Counted from the first letter of the stretch, positions 46,672-56,609 are shown. The stretch: DNA of 64,000 nucleotides from Algoriphagus antarcticus (GCF_002150685.1 NZ_MSSW01000040.1:62001-126000); one strand, 5' to 3'. Numbers and translations are program-made. Notes: a model not told the origin generated them from the sequence alone.

Positions 46672-47679
46672 TTATAATGTCTTCTGCCAATTCCAGCTAT
46701 CTCTCAGAGAATCTTCGAGCGAATAACTTGGGCTCCAGTTGAGCACTGAATTGATTTTAGTAGTATCAGCCCAGATCTTCACTATGTCGCCAGGCCTCCT
46801 AGCTCCGATTTCGAAGTTGACTTTTACGCGGTTGACTTTTTCAAAGGTCCTTATCACCTCTAAAACTGTGTTTCCATTTCCAGTACCAACATTGAATACA
46901 TCGTAGAAATCATCCTTCTGCTCTGCCAAGTAAGCTAAGGCCTTCACATGAGCGTCAGCTAAGTCCATTACATGAATAAAATCACGAACACATGAACCGT
47001 CTGCCGTATCGTAGTCATCACCGAAAACAGTAAGCTTCTCTCGTATTCCAGCAGCAGTTTGGGTCACGAAAGGAACCAAGTTAGCAGGAGTACCAATCGG
47101 CAACTCTCCGATTTTGCCACTGGGATGCGCTCCAACAGGGTTGAAATAGCGCAAAGAAATCACTCGGATTCCAACTTGGCTTTTCACGAAATCCACTAAA
47201 ATATCCTCACAAATTTTCTTGGTATTCCCATATGGGCTCTCCGCTTCCTGTCTAGGAGTAGCTTCTGTCACTGGCAATAATTCCGGCTGACCATAAACTG
47301 TGCATGAAGAAGAAAAAACCAAATCCTTAATTTGATTTGACTTCATAAAATCAAGAATTGTCAATAAGGAGCCTAAGTTATTCTGGTAATATTTTAAAGG
47401 CTGCATGGTACTTTCTCCTACAGCTTTGAAAGCTGCAAAATGAATAACACCTTCGATTTCATGCTCAGAAGCAACTTGATCCAGAAGACTTCGATCACTA
47501 CAATCTCCCTTATAAAAAGTAAGTCTTCTGCCGATAATCTCCTCCAGTCTATCTAGCACTTTGGAATCCGAGTTTGACAAATCATCAATGATGATTGGTT
47601 CAAAACCTGATTTCACTAATTCAACTGCAGTATGAGATCCTATATATCCGGCGCCTCCTGTGATTAAAATCTTTTTCAT
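46672..47679 (-). CDS. galE: UDP-glucose 4-epimerase GalE
   Basis: This 335-residue extended short-chain dehydrogenase interconverts UDP-glucose and UDP-galactose. It begins ILITGGAGYIGSHTAVELV, with the NAD loop GGAGYIG. The catalytic elements are FSSSCTVYG and SPYGNTKKICED (YxxxK). RYFNPVGAHPSGKIGE and CVRDFIHVMDLADAHVKAL are typical of GalE. A TAGTTTTG box (47703-47710, minus strand) may be its -7 element. It probably supplies sugar nucleotides for surface polysaccharide; the glycan genes lie 11 kb away. Confidence 0.96.
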   Translation of the reverse strand: MKKILITGGAGYIGSHTAVELVKSGFEPIIIDDLSNSDSKVLDRLEEIIGRRLTFYKGDCSDRSLLDQVASEHEIEGVIHFAAFKAVGESTMQPLKYYQNNLGSLLTILDFMKSNQIKDLVFSSSCTVYGQPELLPVTEATPRQEAESPYGNTKKICEDILVDFVKSQVGIRVISLRYFNPVGAHPSGKIGELPIGTPANLVPFVTQTAAGIREKLTVFGDDYDTADGSCVRDFIHVMDLADAHVKALAYLAEQKDDFYDVFNVGTGNGNTVLEVIRTFEKVNRVKVNFEIGARRPGDIVKIWADTTKINSVLNWSPSYSLEDSLRDSWNWQKTL

Positions 47680-47838
47680 TAGGGTATAAAAGTTTGCTTA
47701 GGCAAAACTATCCAAATGCATGGATTATAGAATTTTTTTCTTCGAAGAGTTAGTGAAAAATCTACCAATTGGAAAGCCATGAGAAATTGTCCAGACCAAC
47801 ACAGTTCTAATCATAGAGACTGCCTCCTGTTTATCTAG

Positions 47839-50800
47839 CTACCTAATTAGGACAAAACTTCCGCGTTTTTCCACTTTCTGCATCACTCCATCAAGAGGAA
47901 ATGAATACTGCATCAGGAAGGTGTAAGTTCCTTGTGTGGCATTCACTCCATTTACCAAGCCATCCCAACCTTCCGCTCCGGTGTATATCAGCTGTCCCCA
48001 TCTGTTATAAACCCAGAGGGTAAAATTGATATCACAATTGGAAACGCCCTGAAAAACTCCTTCATCCTGCATTGGATTATATCCAGTCGGCATTCTTACT
48101 TCTGGAGCCTTTTCTGACACCAGTCCGGACCCTAGACTCACGCAGCCAGAAGCATCTAAAACTGAAATGGTGTAAGTGCCTTTTGACAAACCAGTAAGTG
48201 CATTGGCAGAAGCATTTCCCTCCTGCCAGTTATATATATAGGGAGCCTTTCCGCCTGTAGGAAACGCAAATAATTCACCGTTGCTACCTCCAGGACAGGC
48301 TGGTTTCGTCAATCTCACATCCACGTCCAAAGCTGGTGGAGAGTTGATTTCGAAAGAAATCGGAATAGAACAACCTTGCTGATCGACTACAGAAAGGTCA
48401 TAAACCCCTTGAGGTACATCAGATAAATTCAACTGACCTGAAAATACTTTCTCACCATCCAACTCTAAGGTATAAGGAGCCGTCCCACCAGTCACAAACA
48501 ATTCCAATATTCCATCCTTTTTGCCATAGCAGCTTACAGGTGCCACATTGATAGAAATAACCTCAAGCAGATTAGGCTCGGTGATTTCCAAGTTGTCTAG
48601 TACCCTCTCACAGCCTAATTGATCCACCACAGTTACTGAATAGGTTCCTACAAGCAAATTTTCCACAGTTGCAGAATTCAAACCTGGATCATGAGACCAG
48701 GTAAACTCAAATGGAGCGACTCCACCTTGTATATTAAGAGCTAGCCTCCCATTAACATCCCCAAAGCATTTGACATTCTCAATGATCTCAATACTTACAA
48801 CAAATTCCTCTGCCACTGTTACGACCAAAGCTTCTGAAGTTCCTTCGCAAGATTGATCAATTAGGCTGTAGATCGTATAGCTCACAGTCCCTACTATTCC
48901 TGGCATATCCCAACTGACTTCTACCATATTTTGATCTTCACCAGAAATAACTTCACCACCTGTCACCACCCAATTATACCCACGTCCTTCTGGAGAGATT
49001 GGTGCTTCATAGAAATGAGTAGTGAGCGGATCAAAGCACACATCTTGGTTTCCAATAGGATCTTCAGCGTCAAGTTTAAGGTTAATGACCACATTAATAG
49101 AAACAGGTTCTACTAAACATCCATTCGTACCTATTGGTGTGGCTGTGATTTTAGCATTTGGATTAGAAGGACCCCAATTGACCAAAACTGAGTCTCCATA
49201 ATTTTCAACTATAGTCCCACCCTCCACCTCAAAACTTACAGACTTTATGTTCTCTTGAGAACCGAGTTTATATACTAGTTCCTCTATATCCGGACATACT
49301 GATTGTGGTCCGATAAGCTCTGCTTTCGACTCCAACACTTCGACCTGAAACGTCTCTTCTTCCTGCTGATCGCATGTATTGGGACTGATCGAAGCAGTAA
49401 CCGTAACATCATATATTCCAGGCTTGTCAAATGTATGAGTTACTTCCTGCCCTTCTTGAAGAATAGATCCATCGCCAAAATCCCATGTAAAATAAGTAAA
49501 AACATCACTCTCAGGTGTAATACTCCAATTTCCTTGCTGATCAAGACACGCTACACGATCGCCATCCACTTCAAAAGCATACTCAGCCTTAATTTCAAAA
49601 TTCAAATTATCCAAAGCTGCACCTACCGCGTACCCGTAAGACTCCAAGTATCCGAAACCATAAACATATGCTATAAAACCCTCTGGATTAGTCAACTGAT
49701 GTACTCCTTGGGAAATACTAAGTCGGGCAAAATAAAACGAAGAATTTCCCGGAACCTGTGAAAAGGAAGTCCCAATATTTCTTCCGTCCAAAATAGTATT
49801 GGATTGCGCTCCAGCGGGAACAAGAATAGTGACATAATTCACTTGTATAGACTGCAATGAGAGAGCAGAAAACTTCACATCCACTAGCAACTGCTCATTT
49901 GGACTGTAAGTGATCATAAATGGATCACCCTGATCATAATTTGGGTCGCCTATTCGGTTGCACCCCTGACTTTTAGAAAATACTGTGACCGATGAAGGTT
50001 TAGAGGTTGTTATTGAAGCTGTTTCATTCACATCAAAATCCAAACTCAAAAATTCAGCACTATTTATCGTTCCTCTTCTTGTACCATTTACAAACACATC
50101 TGTACCGTCTTCAGATGCAAGCACTTTCACCAATTCACCTGATGTCCTTCCTTCTAGCGCAATATGTATAAATGATTGCCCCCAAGTGGTTATTGGATAA
50201 GCTTGCTGAAATAGGTTGTCATTTGCACCTCCGCAATTCCCCACCGAAGTCCATTTATTTCCGCCGAAGACTGCTATTTTCTTACATGAATTAGCATCGT
50301 CTCCAATCACACTGACTCTAGATCCGGTAAGGTCATATCTCTCTTTGATCTGGTAGCTTTGACCCCGATCCAAGGTTATGGTGAATGGTGAGGAATTAGC
50401 CCTACTCTTCGTGATTTCTATTTGTGTATTATCCTCAGTAGCAATCACAAGTAGCGTGCTTTCATTATCGATATTACCATCATACGCCACTGGAGCTGTG
50501 AGTCTTTCGAAATGAGAGGTTACCAAATAGTCTTTACCGAGGGCTACTAATGGCAGTACCACCGTTCCATCAGCACTTCTGATCCGTTCATTAAAAGCAT
50601 ACACCGACAAATCACCCGAGGAACTGATATAAACCCCTTTGTTTTCAACCCTATCAGAAAATCTATGGAGCAGATCGCTAGTCTGCGAATCAACGATCAA
50701 ATTATATCGCTCCCCTTTGCTTAATGAGCCACTTCTGGACTGTCCAAGATATTCTATGGTAAATGTAGCATCTTCAAAGGCAGTAATTTCCAAGACTGCT

Positions 50801-50946
50801 CTATCTGATGCGCCTGGGAGAATACGGTTATTTTCCATAAACCCTACCCAAAACTCTTTCCCGATCGTAGAGATTTGTCCATAAGATGCCAATACAACAA
50901 AATGTAGCAATAGCATTATTGAAAAAATACGGTAAAACTTCTTCAT
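47839..50946 (-). CDS. Large exported adhesin-like protein with IgGFc-binding-like, PKD and SprB-type repeats and T9SS type B C-terminal domain
   Basis: The ATG at 50946 gives 1035 residues with a signal peptide ending VLASYGQ. Residues about 25-440 resemble the IgGFc-binding N-terminal domain (STIGKEFWVGFMENN). A PKD domain follows near 480-560 (YFTWDFGDGS, THTFDKPGIYDVTVTA). Two Ig-like regions come next, then three SprB-type repeats (VKCFGDVNGRLALNIQGGVA, VSCYGKKDGILELFVTGGTA, PACPGGSNGELFAFPTGGKA). The end is a gliding-motility C-terminal domain with LWVYNRWGQLIYTG and GWDGLVNGVNATQGTYTFLM, the signal for type B export by the type IX system. It should be a cell-surface protein. Confidence 0.92.
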   Translation of the reverse strand: MKKFYRIFSIMLLLHFVVLASYGQISTIGKEFWVGFMENNRILPGASDRAVLEITAFEDATFTIEYLGQSRSGSLSKGERYNLIVDSQTSDLLHRFSDRVENKGVYISSSGDLSVYAFNERIRSADGTVVLPLVALGKDYLVTSHFERLTAPVAYDGNIDNESTLLVIATEDNTQIEITKSRANSSPFTITLDRGQSYQIKERYDLTGSRVSVIGDDANSCKKIAVFGGNKWTSVGNCGGANDNLFQQAYPITTWGQSFIHIALEGRTSGELVKVLASEDGTDVFVNGTRRGTINSAEFLSLDFDVNETASITTSKPSSVTVFSKSQGCNRIGDPNYDQGDPFMITYSPNEQLLVDVKFSALSLQSIQVNYVTILVPAGAQSNTILDGRNIGTSFSQVPGNSSFYFARLSISQGVHQLTNPEGFIAYVYGFGYLESYGYAVGAALDNLNFEIKAEYAFEVDGDRVACLDQQGNWSITPESDVFTYFTWDFGDGSILQEGQEVTHTFDKPGIYDVTVTASISPNTCDQQEEETFQVEVLESKAELIGPQSVCPDIEELVYKLGSQENIKSVSFEVEGGTIVENYGDSVLVNWGPSNPNAKITATPIGTNGCLVEPVSINVVINLKLDAEDPIGNQDVCFDPLTTHFYEAPISPEGRGYNWVVTGGEVISGEDQNMVEVSWDMPGIVGTVSYTIYSLIDQSCEGTSEALVVTVAEEFVVSIEIIENVKCFGDVNGRLALNIQGGVAPFEFTWSHDPGLNSATVENLLVGTYSVTVVDQLGCERVLDNLEITEPNLLEVISINVAPVSCYGKKDGILELFVTGGTAPYTLELDGEKVFSGQLNLSDVPQGVYDLSVVDQQGCSIPISFEINSPPALDVDVRLTKPACPGGSNGELFAFPTGGKAPYIYNWQEGNASANALTGLSKGTYTISVLDASGCVSLGSGLVSEKAPEVRMPTGYNPMQDEGVFQGVSNCDINFTLWVYNRWGQLIYTGAEGWDGLVNGVNATQGTYTFLMQYSFPLDGVMQKVEKRGSFVLIR

Positions 50947-51075
50947 CCTGAACTTGAAAACACAATAATTACCCAATATAGGCAACAGATAAAAATAAAG
51001 CACCCTGTCCAGCAAAAAGGGTATTCTCTTATTCCAAAAGCTTTCAAAACCCCCAGTCTTAAAATATAAAATTCC

Positions 51076-51083
51076 TATCTTTG
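51076..51083 (+). promoter_or_regulatory. -7 box before the ABC-F gene
   Basis: TATCTTTG matches TAnnTTTG and lies 25 bp before the ATG at 51109. No TTG element is seen at the -33 position. Confidence 0.4.
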
Positions 51084-51108
51084 CGCCTCAAAAAAGAAGA
51101 ACAAACGG

Positions 51109-52728
51109 ATGATCTCAGTAGATAACTTATCACTTAAATTTGGCAAACGAACACTTTTCGACGAAGTTTCCCTGAAATTCAACCCTGGCAATTGCTATGG
51201 TGTGATCGGGGCTAACGGCGCAGGAAAGTCAACTTTTTTGAAAATCCTTTCCGGCGAAATGGATAGTACCAGTGGTGGCATCAGTATCACTCCAGGTCAG
51301 CGTATGGCTGTTTTGAGCCAAAATCACTTCGGTTTTGATGAAGTGGATGTACTGAAAACGGTTCTAATGGGGCATAAGACGCTTTATGCTATCATGGAGG
51401 AAAAAGATGCCGTCTACATGAAGGAGGATTTCTCCGAAGAAGACGGCTTGCGCGCTTCTCAATTGGAAGCTGATTTTGCAGAGATAGATGGCTGGAATGC
51501 CGAGTCTGATGCGGCTGCCCTACTCTCCGGATTGGGAATCACCGAAGACCTGCATTACATGCAAATGAAAGATCTTGCGGGTAATCAGAAAGTCCGGGTA
51601 TTGCTAGCTCAGGCACTTTTTGGAAATCCTGATATATTGATTCTCGATGAGCCTACCAATGATTTGGATGCGGCTACCATCGAATGGCTGGAGAATTTCT
51701 TGCTTGATTTCAAAAACTTGGTGATCGTGGTTTCTCACGATAGACATTTCCTCGATTCAGTTTCTACGCACATTGTTGATATTGATTTCGGGAAAATAAA
51801 AATCTACTCTGGTAACTACACCTTCTGGTACGAGTCTTCTCAGCTTGCTTTGAAGCAGCGTTCTGATTCCAACAAGAAGGCTGAGGACAAAAGAAAGGAA
51901 TTGCAGGCGTTTATCGACCGATTCTCCGCCAACGTCGCCAAGTCTAAGCAGGCAACCGCCCGTAAGAAAATGATCGAAAAGCTGAACATCGATGAGATAG
52001 AGCCTTCGATGAGGAAATACCCGGGCATCATTTTCAAACCAGAAAGAGAAGCCGGAGATCAGATTTTCATGACTGAAAATCTTGAACTGAAAGCGGATGG
52101 CGTGACTTACTTCACCGATGTCAATCTGATGGTGGATAAAGGCGACAAAATTGCTTTTATCTCTAAAACCAAACAGGCAGTCAATAAATTCTTCCAAGTA
52201 ATAATGGAGGAAATTCCATCGACAAAAGGAAGTCAAAAATGGGGAGTTACTATCAACAAGGCTTACCTGCCAAACGATAACTCAGAATATTTCAAAACTG
52301 ACATTTCCCTGATCGATTGGCTAAGACAGTTTTCTGGAAATCAGGAGGAAGCTTATGTAAGAACCTTCTTAGGAAGAATGCTCTTCACAGGTGAGGAATC
52401 ACTGAAGAAATGTTCTGTACTTTCCGGAGGTGAAAAAGTACGTTGCATGGTCTCCAAGATGATGCTTCAGAACCCAAACCTTCTGGTAATGGATGAGCCT
52501 ACAAATCACCTGGATTTGGAATCGATCACTGCATTCAACAACGCAATAATTGAATTCACCGGAACGGTATTGATGTCATCTTATGATTACACATTTGTAC
52601 AATCCTCTGCAAACAGAATTGTAGAATTCACTCCAAACGGGACGATCGACAGAAGAATGCCATATGAAGCTTACTTGGAAAGTGAGGAAGTCAAAGCATT
52701 GAGGGAGAAAATGTACCCAAAATCTTAA
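51109..52728 (+). CDS. ABC-F family ATPase (YbiT/EttA-like)
   Basis: The 539-residue protein has two ABC nucleotide-binding domains and no membrane part, the ABC-F layout of ribosome-associated translation factors. Domain 1 has GVIGANGAGKSTFLKIL and LILDEPTNDLDAATIEW. The charged linker KSKQATARKKMIEKL reaches toward the ribosomal P site in this family. Domain 2 has the signature LSGGEKVRCMVSKMM and VMDEPTNHLDLESI. Its Walker A region (AFISKTKQAVNKFFQ) lacks the GxxGxGKS consensus, as in some YbiT relatives. It is followed after 10 bp by a symporter gene. Confidence 0.92.
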   Translation: MISVDNLSLKFGKRTLFDEVSLKFNPGNCYGVIGANGAGKSTFLKILSGEMDSTSGGISITPGQRMAVLSQNHFGFDEVDVLKTVLMGHKTLYAIMEEKDAVYMKEDFSEEDGLRASQLEADFAEIDGWNAESDAAALLSGLGITEDLHYMQMKDLAGNQKVRVLLAQALFGNPDILILDEPTNDLDAATIEWLENFLLDFKNLVIVVSHDRHFLDSVSTHIVDIDFGKIKIYSGNYTFWYESSQLALKQRSDSNKKAEDKRKELQAFIDRFSANVAKSKQATARKKMIEKLNIDEIEPSMRKYPGIIFKPEREAGDQIFMTENLELKADGVTYFTDVNLMVDKGDKIAFISKTKQAVNKFFQVIMEEIPSTKGSQKWGVTINKAYLPNDNSEYFKTDISLIDWLRQFSGNQEEAYVRTFLGRMLFTGEESLKKCSVLSGGEKVRCMVSKMMLQNPNLLVMDEPTNHLDLESITAFNNAIIEFTGTVLMSSYDYTFVQSSANRIVEFTPNGTIDRRMPYEAYLESEEVKALREKMYPKS

Positions 52729-52738
52729 CTTCGGATCG

Positions 52739-54136
52739 TTGCTACTCACCGCAATAATCATTTATTTGGCGATCACAATCGCCATTGGAGCTTGGGCTTC
52801 AAAATTCGTAAAGGGATCGAATGACTTTGTTTTAGCAGGTCGTTCGCTCCCTTTATTTCTTTCAGCTTCAGCTTTATTTGCTACCTGGTTTGGGTCAGAG
52901 ACCATTTTTGGAGCATCTTCAGTTTATTTGGAAGAAGGACTACAAGGTGTGATAGAAGATCCTTTTGGCGGAGCACTCTGTTTGGTGCTTTTTGGAATGT
53001 TTTATCTCCGCCCCATGTACCGCATGGGAGTGCTCACCATCGGAGATGTTTTTAAGAGAATTTATGGCAGTAAAGTAGAATTCCTGTCCACCATTTTTAT
53101 GGTTCCGGTTTTCTTTGGATATGTAGCCGCTCAGTTGGTTGCGCTGAGCCTAATCTTGGGAACAGTCACTGGGCTGAGTATCACAGAAGGCATAGTAATA
53201 GCTGCCAGCATCGTCGTTATTTATACTTTTCTCGGTGGAATGTGGGCTATATCGATTACAGATTTTATCCAGACTATAATGATTGTTCTTGGGCTGATCG
53301 TAGTGTCAGTACTGGTGACAAAGGAAGCAGGTGGAATCGGAGTTATTCTGGTCTCTGCACCTGCGGAAAGTTTCCAGTTCTTTCCTGATCCCGGTTTCAA
53401 TTCATGGATTAATTATTTCGGCGCTTGGGTGATTCTGGGATTGGGAAGTATTCCCAGTCAGGATATTTACCAGCGGGTGATGTCTTCCAAATCAGAGAAG
53501 GTAGCTGTTCAATCCACTTACTTGGCGGGTGGTTTTTACCTCACTTTCGGACTTTTACCGCTTTTTATTGCGCTTGGCGCAAAGGCGCTGTACCCAGAAC
53601 TTTACTTGGAAAACCAACAAATGCTCTTGCCTTCAATGGTTCTGGCCCATGGCGGATTACCAGTGCAAATCATATTTTTTGGTGCATTGATTTCTGCTAT
53701 TATGAGTACGGCAAGTTCGGGAGTATTGGCACCAGCGGCTTTGATTTCCGAAAACTTAATCAAGCCACTATTTAAAGAGAAACTAACTGATCGTCATCTT
53801 CTTTGGATCTTGCGGATCAGTGTTCTTGCGGTAGCCATTATATCAGTGTTTATGGCACTTCAAGATTCCAATATCTATGAACTGGTGGCAGGAGCATCCA
53901 TCCTATTGCTGGTTTCACTTTTCATCCCACTCACTACTGGATTGTACTGGAAAAAGTCTTCAAAAGTCGGTGCAATTTTATCCATGAGCCTAGGTATGCT
54001 TACCTATTTGATCATTGACAATTTTGAGCCAGAAATTTCTTCTCACATTTACGGATTGCTTGCAAGTGCCATTGCTATGATGGTTGGTAGCTTGCTTTTC
54101 CCAAACAAACCACAAGTCACTTATGAACTATCCTAA
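52739..54136 (+). CDS. Sodium:solute symporter family protein
   Basis: This 465-residue protein has about 13 membrane helices and the SSF pattern: SNDFVLAGRSLPLFLSASAL at the start, ATWFGSETIFGASS and YTFLGGMWAISITDFIQT near residue 165. The second Na+-site region contains SAIMSTASSGVLAPAAL. Translation starts at TTG. The substrate (sugar, proline, pantothenate or a carboxylate) cannot be told. It lies 10 bp after the ABC-F gene and overlaps the RlmI gene by 14 bp, so the three are probably one operon of unrelated functions. Confidence 0.9.
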   Translation: MLLTAIIIYLAITIAIGAWASKFVKGSNDFVLAGRSLPLFLSASALFATWFGSETIFGASSVYLEEGLQGVIEDPFGGALCLVLFGMFYLRPMYRMGVLTIGDVFKRIYGSKVEFLSTIFMVPVFFGYVAAQLVALSLILGTVTGLSITEGIVIAASIVVIYTFLGGMWAISITDFIQTIMIVLGLIVVSVLVTKEAGGIGVILVSAPAESFQFFPDPGFNSWINYFGAWVILGLGSIPSQDIYQRVMSSKSEKVAVQSTYLAGGFYLTFGLLPLFIALGAKALYPELYLENQQMLLPSMVLAHGGLPVQIIFFGALISAIMSTASSGVLAPAALISENLIKPLFKEKLTDRHLLWILRISVLAVAIISVFMALQDSNIYELVAGASILLLVSLFIPLTTGLYWKKSSKVGAILSMSLGMLTYLIIDNFEPEISSHIYGLLASAIAMMVGSLLFPNKPQVTYELS

Positions 54137-55304
54137 AATCATCCTCAAACACGGAAAAGAGATTTCTCTAAAAAGGAGGCACCACTGGGTATTCTCTGGA
54201 GCTATTTTCCATAAAGACGCTGATCTTGAAAGCGGGCAAGTTGTGTCTGTTTTCTCTTCAAAAGACGAGTTTTTGGGGATTGGCCATTTTGCTGAAGGCT
54301 CCATTATGGTGCGCATCATTTCCTTTGAAGAACGGGAAATTGATCAGGTGTTTTGGAATGAGAAAATAGCTTCAGCACTTTCATTAAGAAAAAGCCTCGG
54401 ACTTGCTGACAATAAAGAAACTAACGTATATCGATTGATTCATGGTGAAGGCGATTTACTACCTGGATTGATTGTCGATTTCTATAATGGTACTGCAGTC
54501 ATTCAAGCACATCAAATTGGAATGCATGCACATTTGAAGGAAATAGCTCAGGCTATCAAGGCCGCTTATGGAGATCAACTATCAGGTGTGTACGATAAAA
54601 GCGCAGAGACTTTGCCAAAGAATCTGGGTATCACTTCGAATGAATGGATTCTCGGTGAGCCGAAAACTGACCTTGTCCAAGAATATGGAGCCACTTATAA
54701 AATCGACTGGGAAAAGGGACAGAAAACTGGCTTTTTCATCGATCAGCGGGAGAACAGAAAATTGCTTGCCTCCTATTCCAAGGGCAAAAAAGTATTAAAT
54801 ACCTTTTGTTACTCTGGCGGTTTTTCAGTCCTTGCTTTGAAAGAAGGAGCAGCGGAAGTACATTCAGTAGACATTTCTCCAAAGGCAATAGAACTCACCG
54901 AGGAAAACATACAACTCAATTCAGAAATCAAAGGAAAACATGAATCCAAAGTTGCCGATGTGGTGAAATACATCCGTGAGATTGGAGATGATTACGATGT
55001 GATCGTGTTAGATCCGCCAGCTTTTGCCAAAAATCTAAAGGCAAGACACAATGCCGTCCAAGCTTACAAGCGATTGAATCTTGAAGCCTTGAAGAAAATC
55101 AAATCAGGTGGAATACTCTTTACTTTCTCTTGTAGCCAAGTGGTGGACAAAGCGCTTTTCCGAAATACCGTCACCGCTGCAGCATTAGAATGTGGTAGAA
55201 AAGTGAAAATCCTGCATCAAGTAACTCAGCCCGCTGATCATCCCATCAATATCTTTCATCCCGAAACTGAATACCTAAAAGGCTTAGTGCTTTTTATAGA
55301 GTAA
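54123..55304 (+). CDS. rlmI: 23S rRNA (cytosine-C5)-methyltransferase RlmI family
   Basis: The ATG at 54123 gives 393 residues. A PUA domain occupies about 1-75 (ILKHGKEISLKRRHHWVFSG), a connecting beta domain about 75-190, and a Rossmann methyltransferase the rest. NTFCYSGGFSVLALKEGA is the SAM loop, VIVLDPPAFAKNLKA the substrate motif and TFSCSQVVDKALF contains the catalytic cysteine. RlmI methylates C1962 of 23S rRNA in E. coli. The start codon lies within the end of the symporter gene. Confidence 0.92.
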   Translation: MNYPKIILKHGKEISLKRRHHWVFSGAIFHKDADLESGQVVSVFSSKDEFLGIGHFAEGSIMVRIISFEEREIDQVFWNEKIASALSLRKSLGLADNKETNVYRLIHGEGDLLPGLIVDFYNGTAVIQAHQIGMHAHLKEIAQAIKAAYGDQLSGVYDKSAETLPKNLGITSNEWILGEPKTDLVQEYGATYKIDWEKGQKTGFFIDQRENRKLLASYSKGKKVLNTFCYSGGFSVLALKEGAAEVHSVDISPKAIELTEENIQLNSEIKGKHESKVADVVKYIREIGDDYDVIVLDPPAFAKNLKARHNAVQAYKRLNLEALKKIKSGGILFTFSCSQVVDKALFRNTVTAAALECGRKVKILHQVTQPADHPINIFHPETEYLKGLVLFIE

Positions 55305-55429
55305 AATCAGGGGTTCTATCGGCAATTCAACTATTTTAGCTAAGTCAATTTTGCCCAATTTGTAATTCAGATTTTAGTCTGCTGTAACCAGAAAAGAATG
55401 AGAGGTTAGGTTAATACTTTCGATGAAGT

Positions 55430-55461
55430 AACTTCGGACTTCCGTCATCGGTCATCCCGCC
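55430..55461 (+). repeat. Short heptamer repeat related to the dispersed element
   Basis: CGGACTT, CCGTCAT, CGGTCAT and CCCGCCA follow one another without a gap. The same CGGTCAT-type 7-mer is repeated three times in the centre of element copy B. No gene is seen in the 205-bp interval between rlmI and the next gene. Confidence 0.5.
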
Positions 55462-55510
55462 AATGAATTAATAAAATATTAAAAATTACTGAAACTCATC
55501 TAATCAAATT

Positions 55511-55945
55511 ATGTACACAGGAATTCAACATTTACACTCAGGTATCGCTTATCTCGCATTGCTCGCTTTGGTAGTGGTAATTATTTACATGCTTATCGGA
55601 TCTCTTTCAGGAAGAGAGTTTACCGAAAAAGACCGAAAAATAGGCTTGATCGCATTTATTATTTCCCACATCCAATTACTAGTTGGCCTGATCCTTTACT
55701 TTATCAGCCCGTTAGGCTTGGAAATGTTGAAATCTGGCTCTGCAATGTCTGATCCAGCAGCTAGACTGATGGCGTTAGAGCATCCGCTGATTAATATAAT
55801 TGCCATAGTGCTGATAAGTATTGGCTATATCCGAGCGAAAAAGCCAGGTGCTTCTCGTGCTAGATTCAGAAGCATCTATATGATGTATGCGATAGGACTT
55901 GTTCTTATTCTTAGCCGAATTCCTTGGTCAACTTGGATAGGGTAA
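55511..55945 (+). CDS. Four-helix membrane protein, 'cytochrome B'-like
   Basis: This 144-residue protein has four predicted membrane helices at about 10-31, 44-65, 88-105 and 120-137. It begins MYTGIQHLHSGIAYLALLAL. Histidines at 7 and 9, in IISHIQLLVGL and in LEHPLINI, lie in or near helices, so a heme role is possible. Homologues in Bacteroidota are often labelled cytochrome B, but no function has been shown that I know of. It is monocistronic and is followed by a strong hairpin. Confidence 0.75.
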   Translation: MYTGIQHLHSGIAYLALLALVVVIIYMLIGSLSGREFTEKDRKIGLIAFIISHIQLLVGLILYFISPLGLEMLKSGSAMSDPAARLMALEHPLINIIAIVLISIGYIRAKKPGASRARFRSIYMMYAIGLVLILSRIPWSTWIG

Positions 55946-55970
55946 ATCAAAAAGAAGTTATATAAGGAGT

Positions 55971-55999
55971 AAGGGGTAGCATGTCAAGTGCTACCCCTT
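55971..55999 (+). terminator. Hairpin after the four-helix protein gene
   Basis: AAGGGGTAGCA (55971-55981) pairs perfectly with TGCTACCCCTT (55989-55999) around a seven-base loop. It is followed by CCTGTTTTAAG, a weak T-run, and lies 26 bp after the stop. Confidence 0.75.
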
Positions 56000-56026
56000 C
56001 CTGTTTTAAGTCAATCTCTAAACTTT

Positions 56027-56609
56027 GCCACCGCTAGTCGCATCACAATGGTCAATTAATCCTTAAACTTTTAACCTGGTAATTTAACAGCTTCAACTCT
56101 GAAATCCTTCATCTTTTAGCCACCGCTCGTCGCATTACGAGGATCAATTAATCCTTAAACTTTTAACCTTTAACCTGGTGATTCAACAGCTTCAACTCTT
56201 AAATCCTTCATCTTTTAGCCCCCGCTCGTCGCATCAAGAGGGTCATTTAATCCTTAGACTTTTAACCTTTAACCTAATAATTCAACAGCTTCAACTCTGA
56301 AATCCTTAATCTTTTAGCCACCGCTCGTCGCATCAAGAGGGTCATTTAATCCTTAAACTTTTAACCTTTAACCTTGTGATTCAACAGCTTCAACTCTGAA
56401 ATCCTTCATCTTTTAGCCACATCTTGTCGCATCACAATGGTCAATTAATCCTTAAACTTTTAACCTTGTAATTCAACAGCTTCAACTCTGAAATCCTTCA
56501 TCTTTTAGCCACCGCTTGTCGCATCACGAGGATCAATTAATCCTTAAACTTTTAACCTTTAACCTTGTAATTCAACAGCTTCAACTCTGAAATCTTTACA
56601 CTTTTAACT
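56027..56609. repeat. Six tandem 92/99-bp units
   Basis: Units begin at GCCACCGCTCGTCGCAT-like sequences at about 56027, 56119, 56218, 56317, 56416 and 56508. Spacings are 92, 99, 99, 99, 92 and about 99. The difference of 7 bp comes from one or two copies of TTTAACC. Each unit contains TTAATCCTTAAACTTTTAACC, then TTCAACAGCTTCAACTCT and CCTTCATCTTTTAGCC. (Runs are quoted in parts.) The length is not a multiple of three in every unit and no long ORF crosses it. The region is non-coding. Confidence 0.9.

Noticed and set aside
56027-56609. CRISPR array.
   Set aside because: The units are contiguous with no unique spacers of equal length and no cas genes are present.
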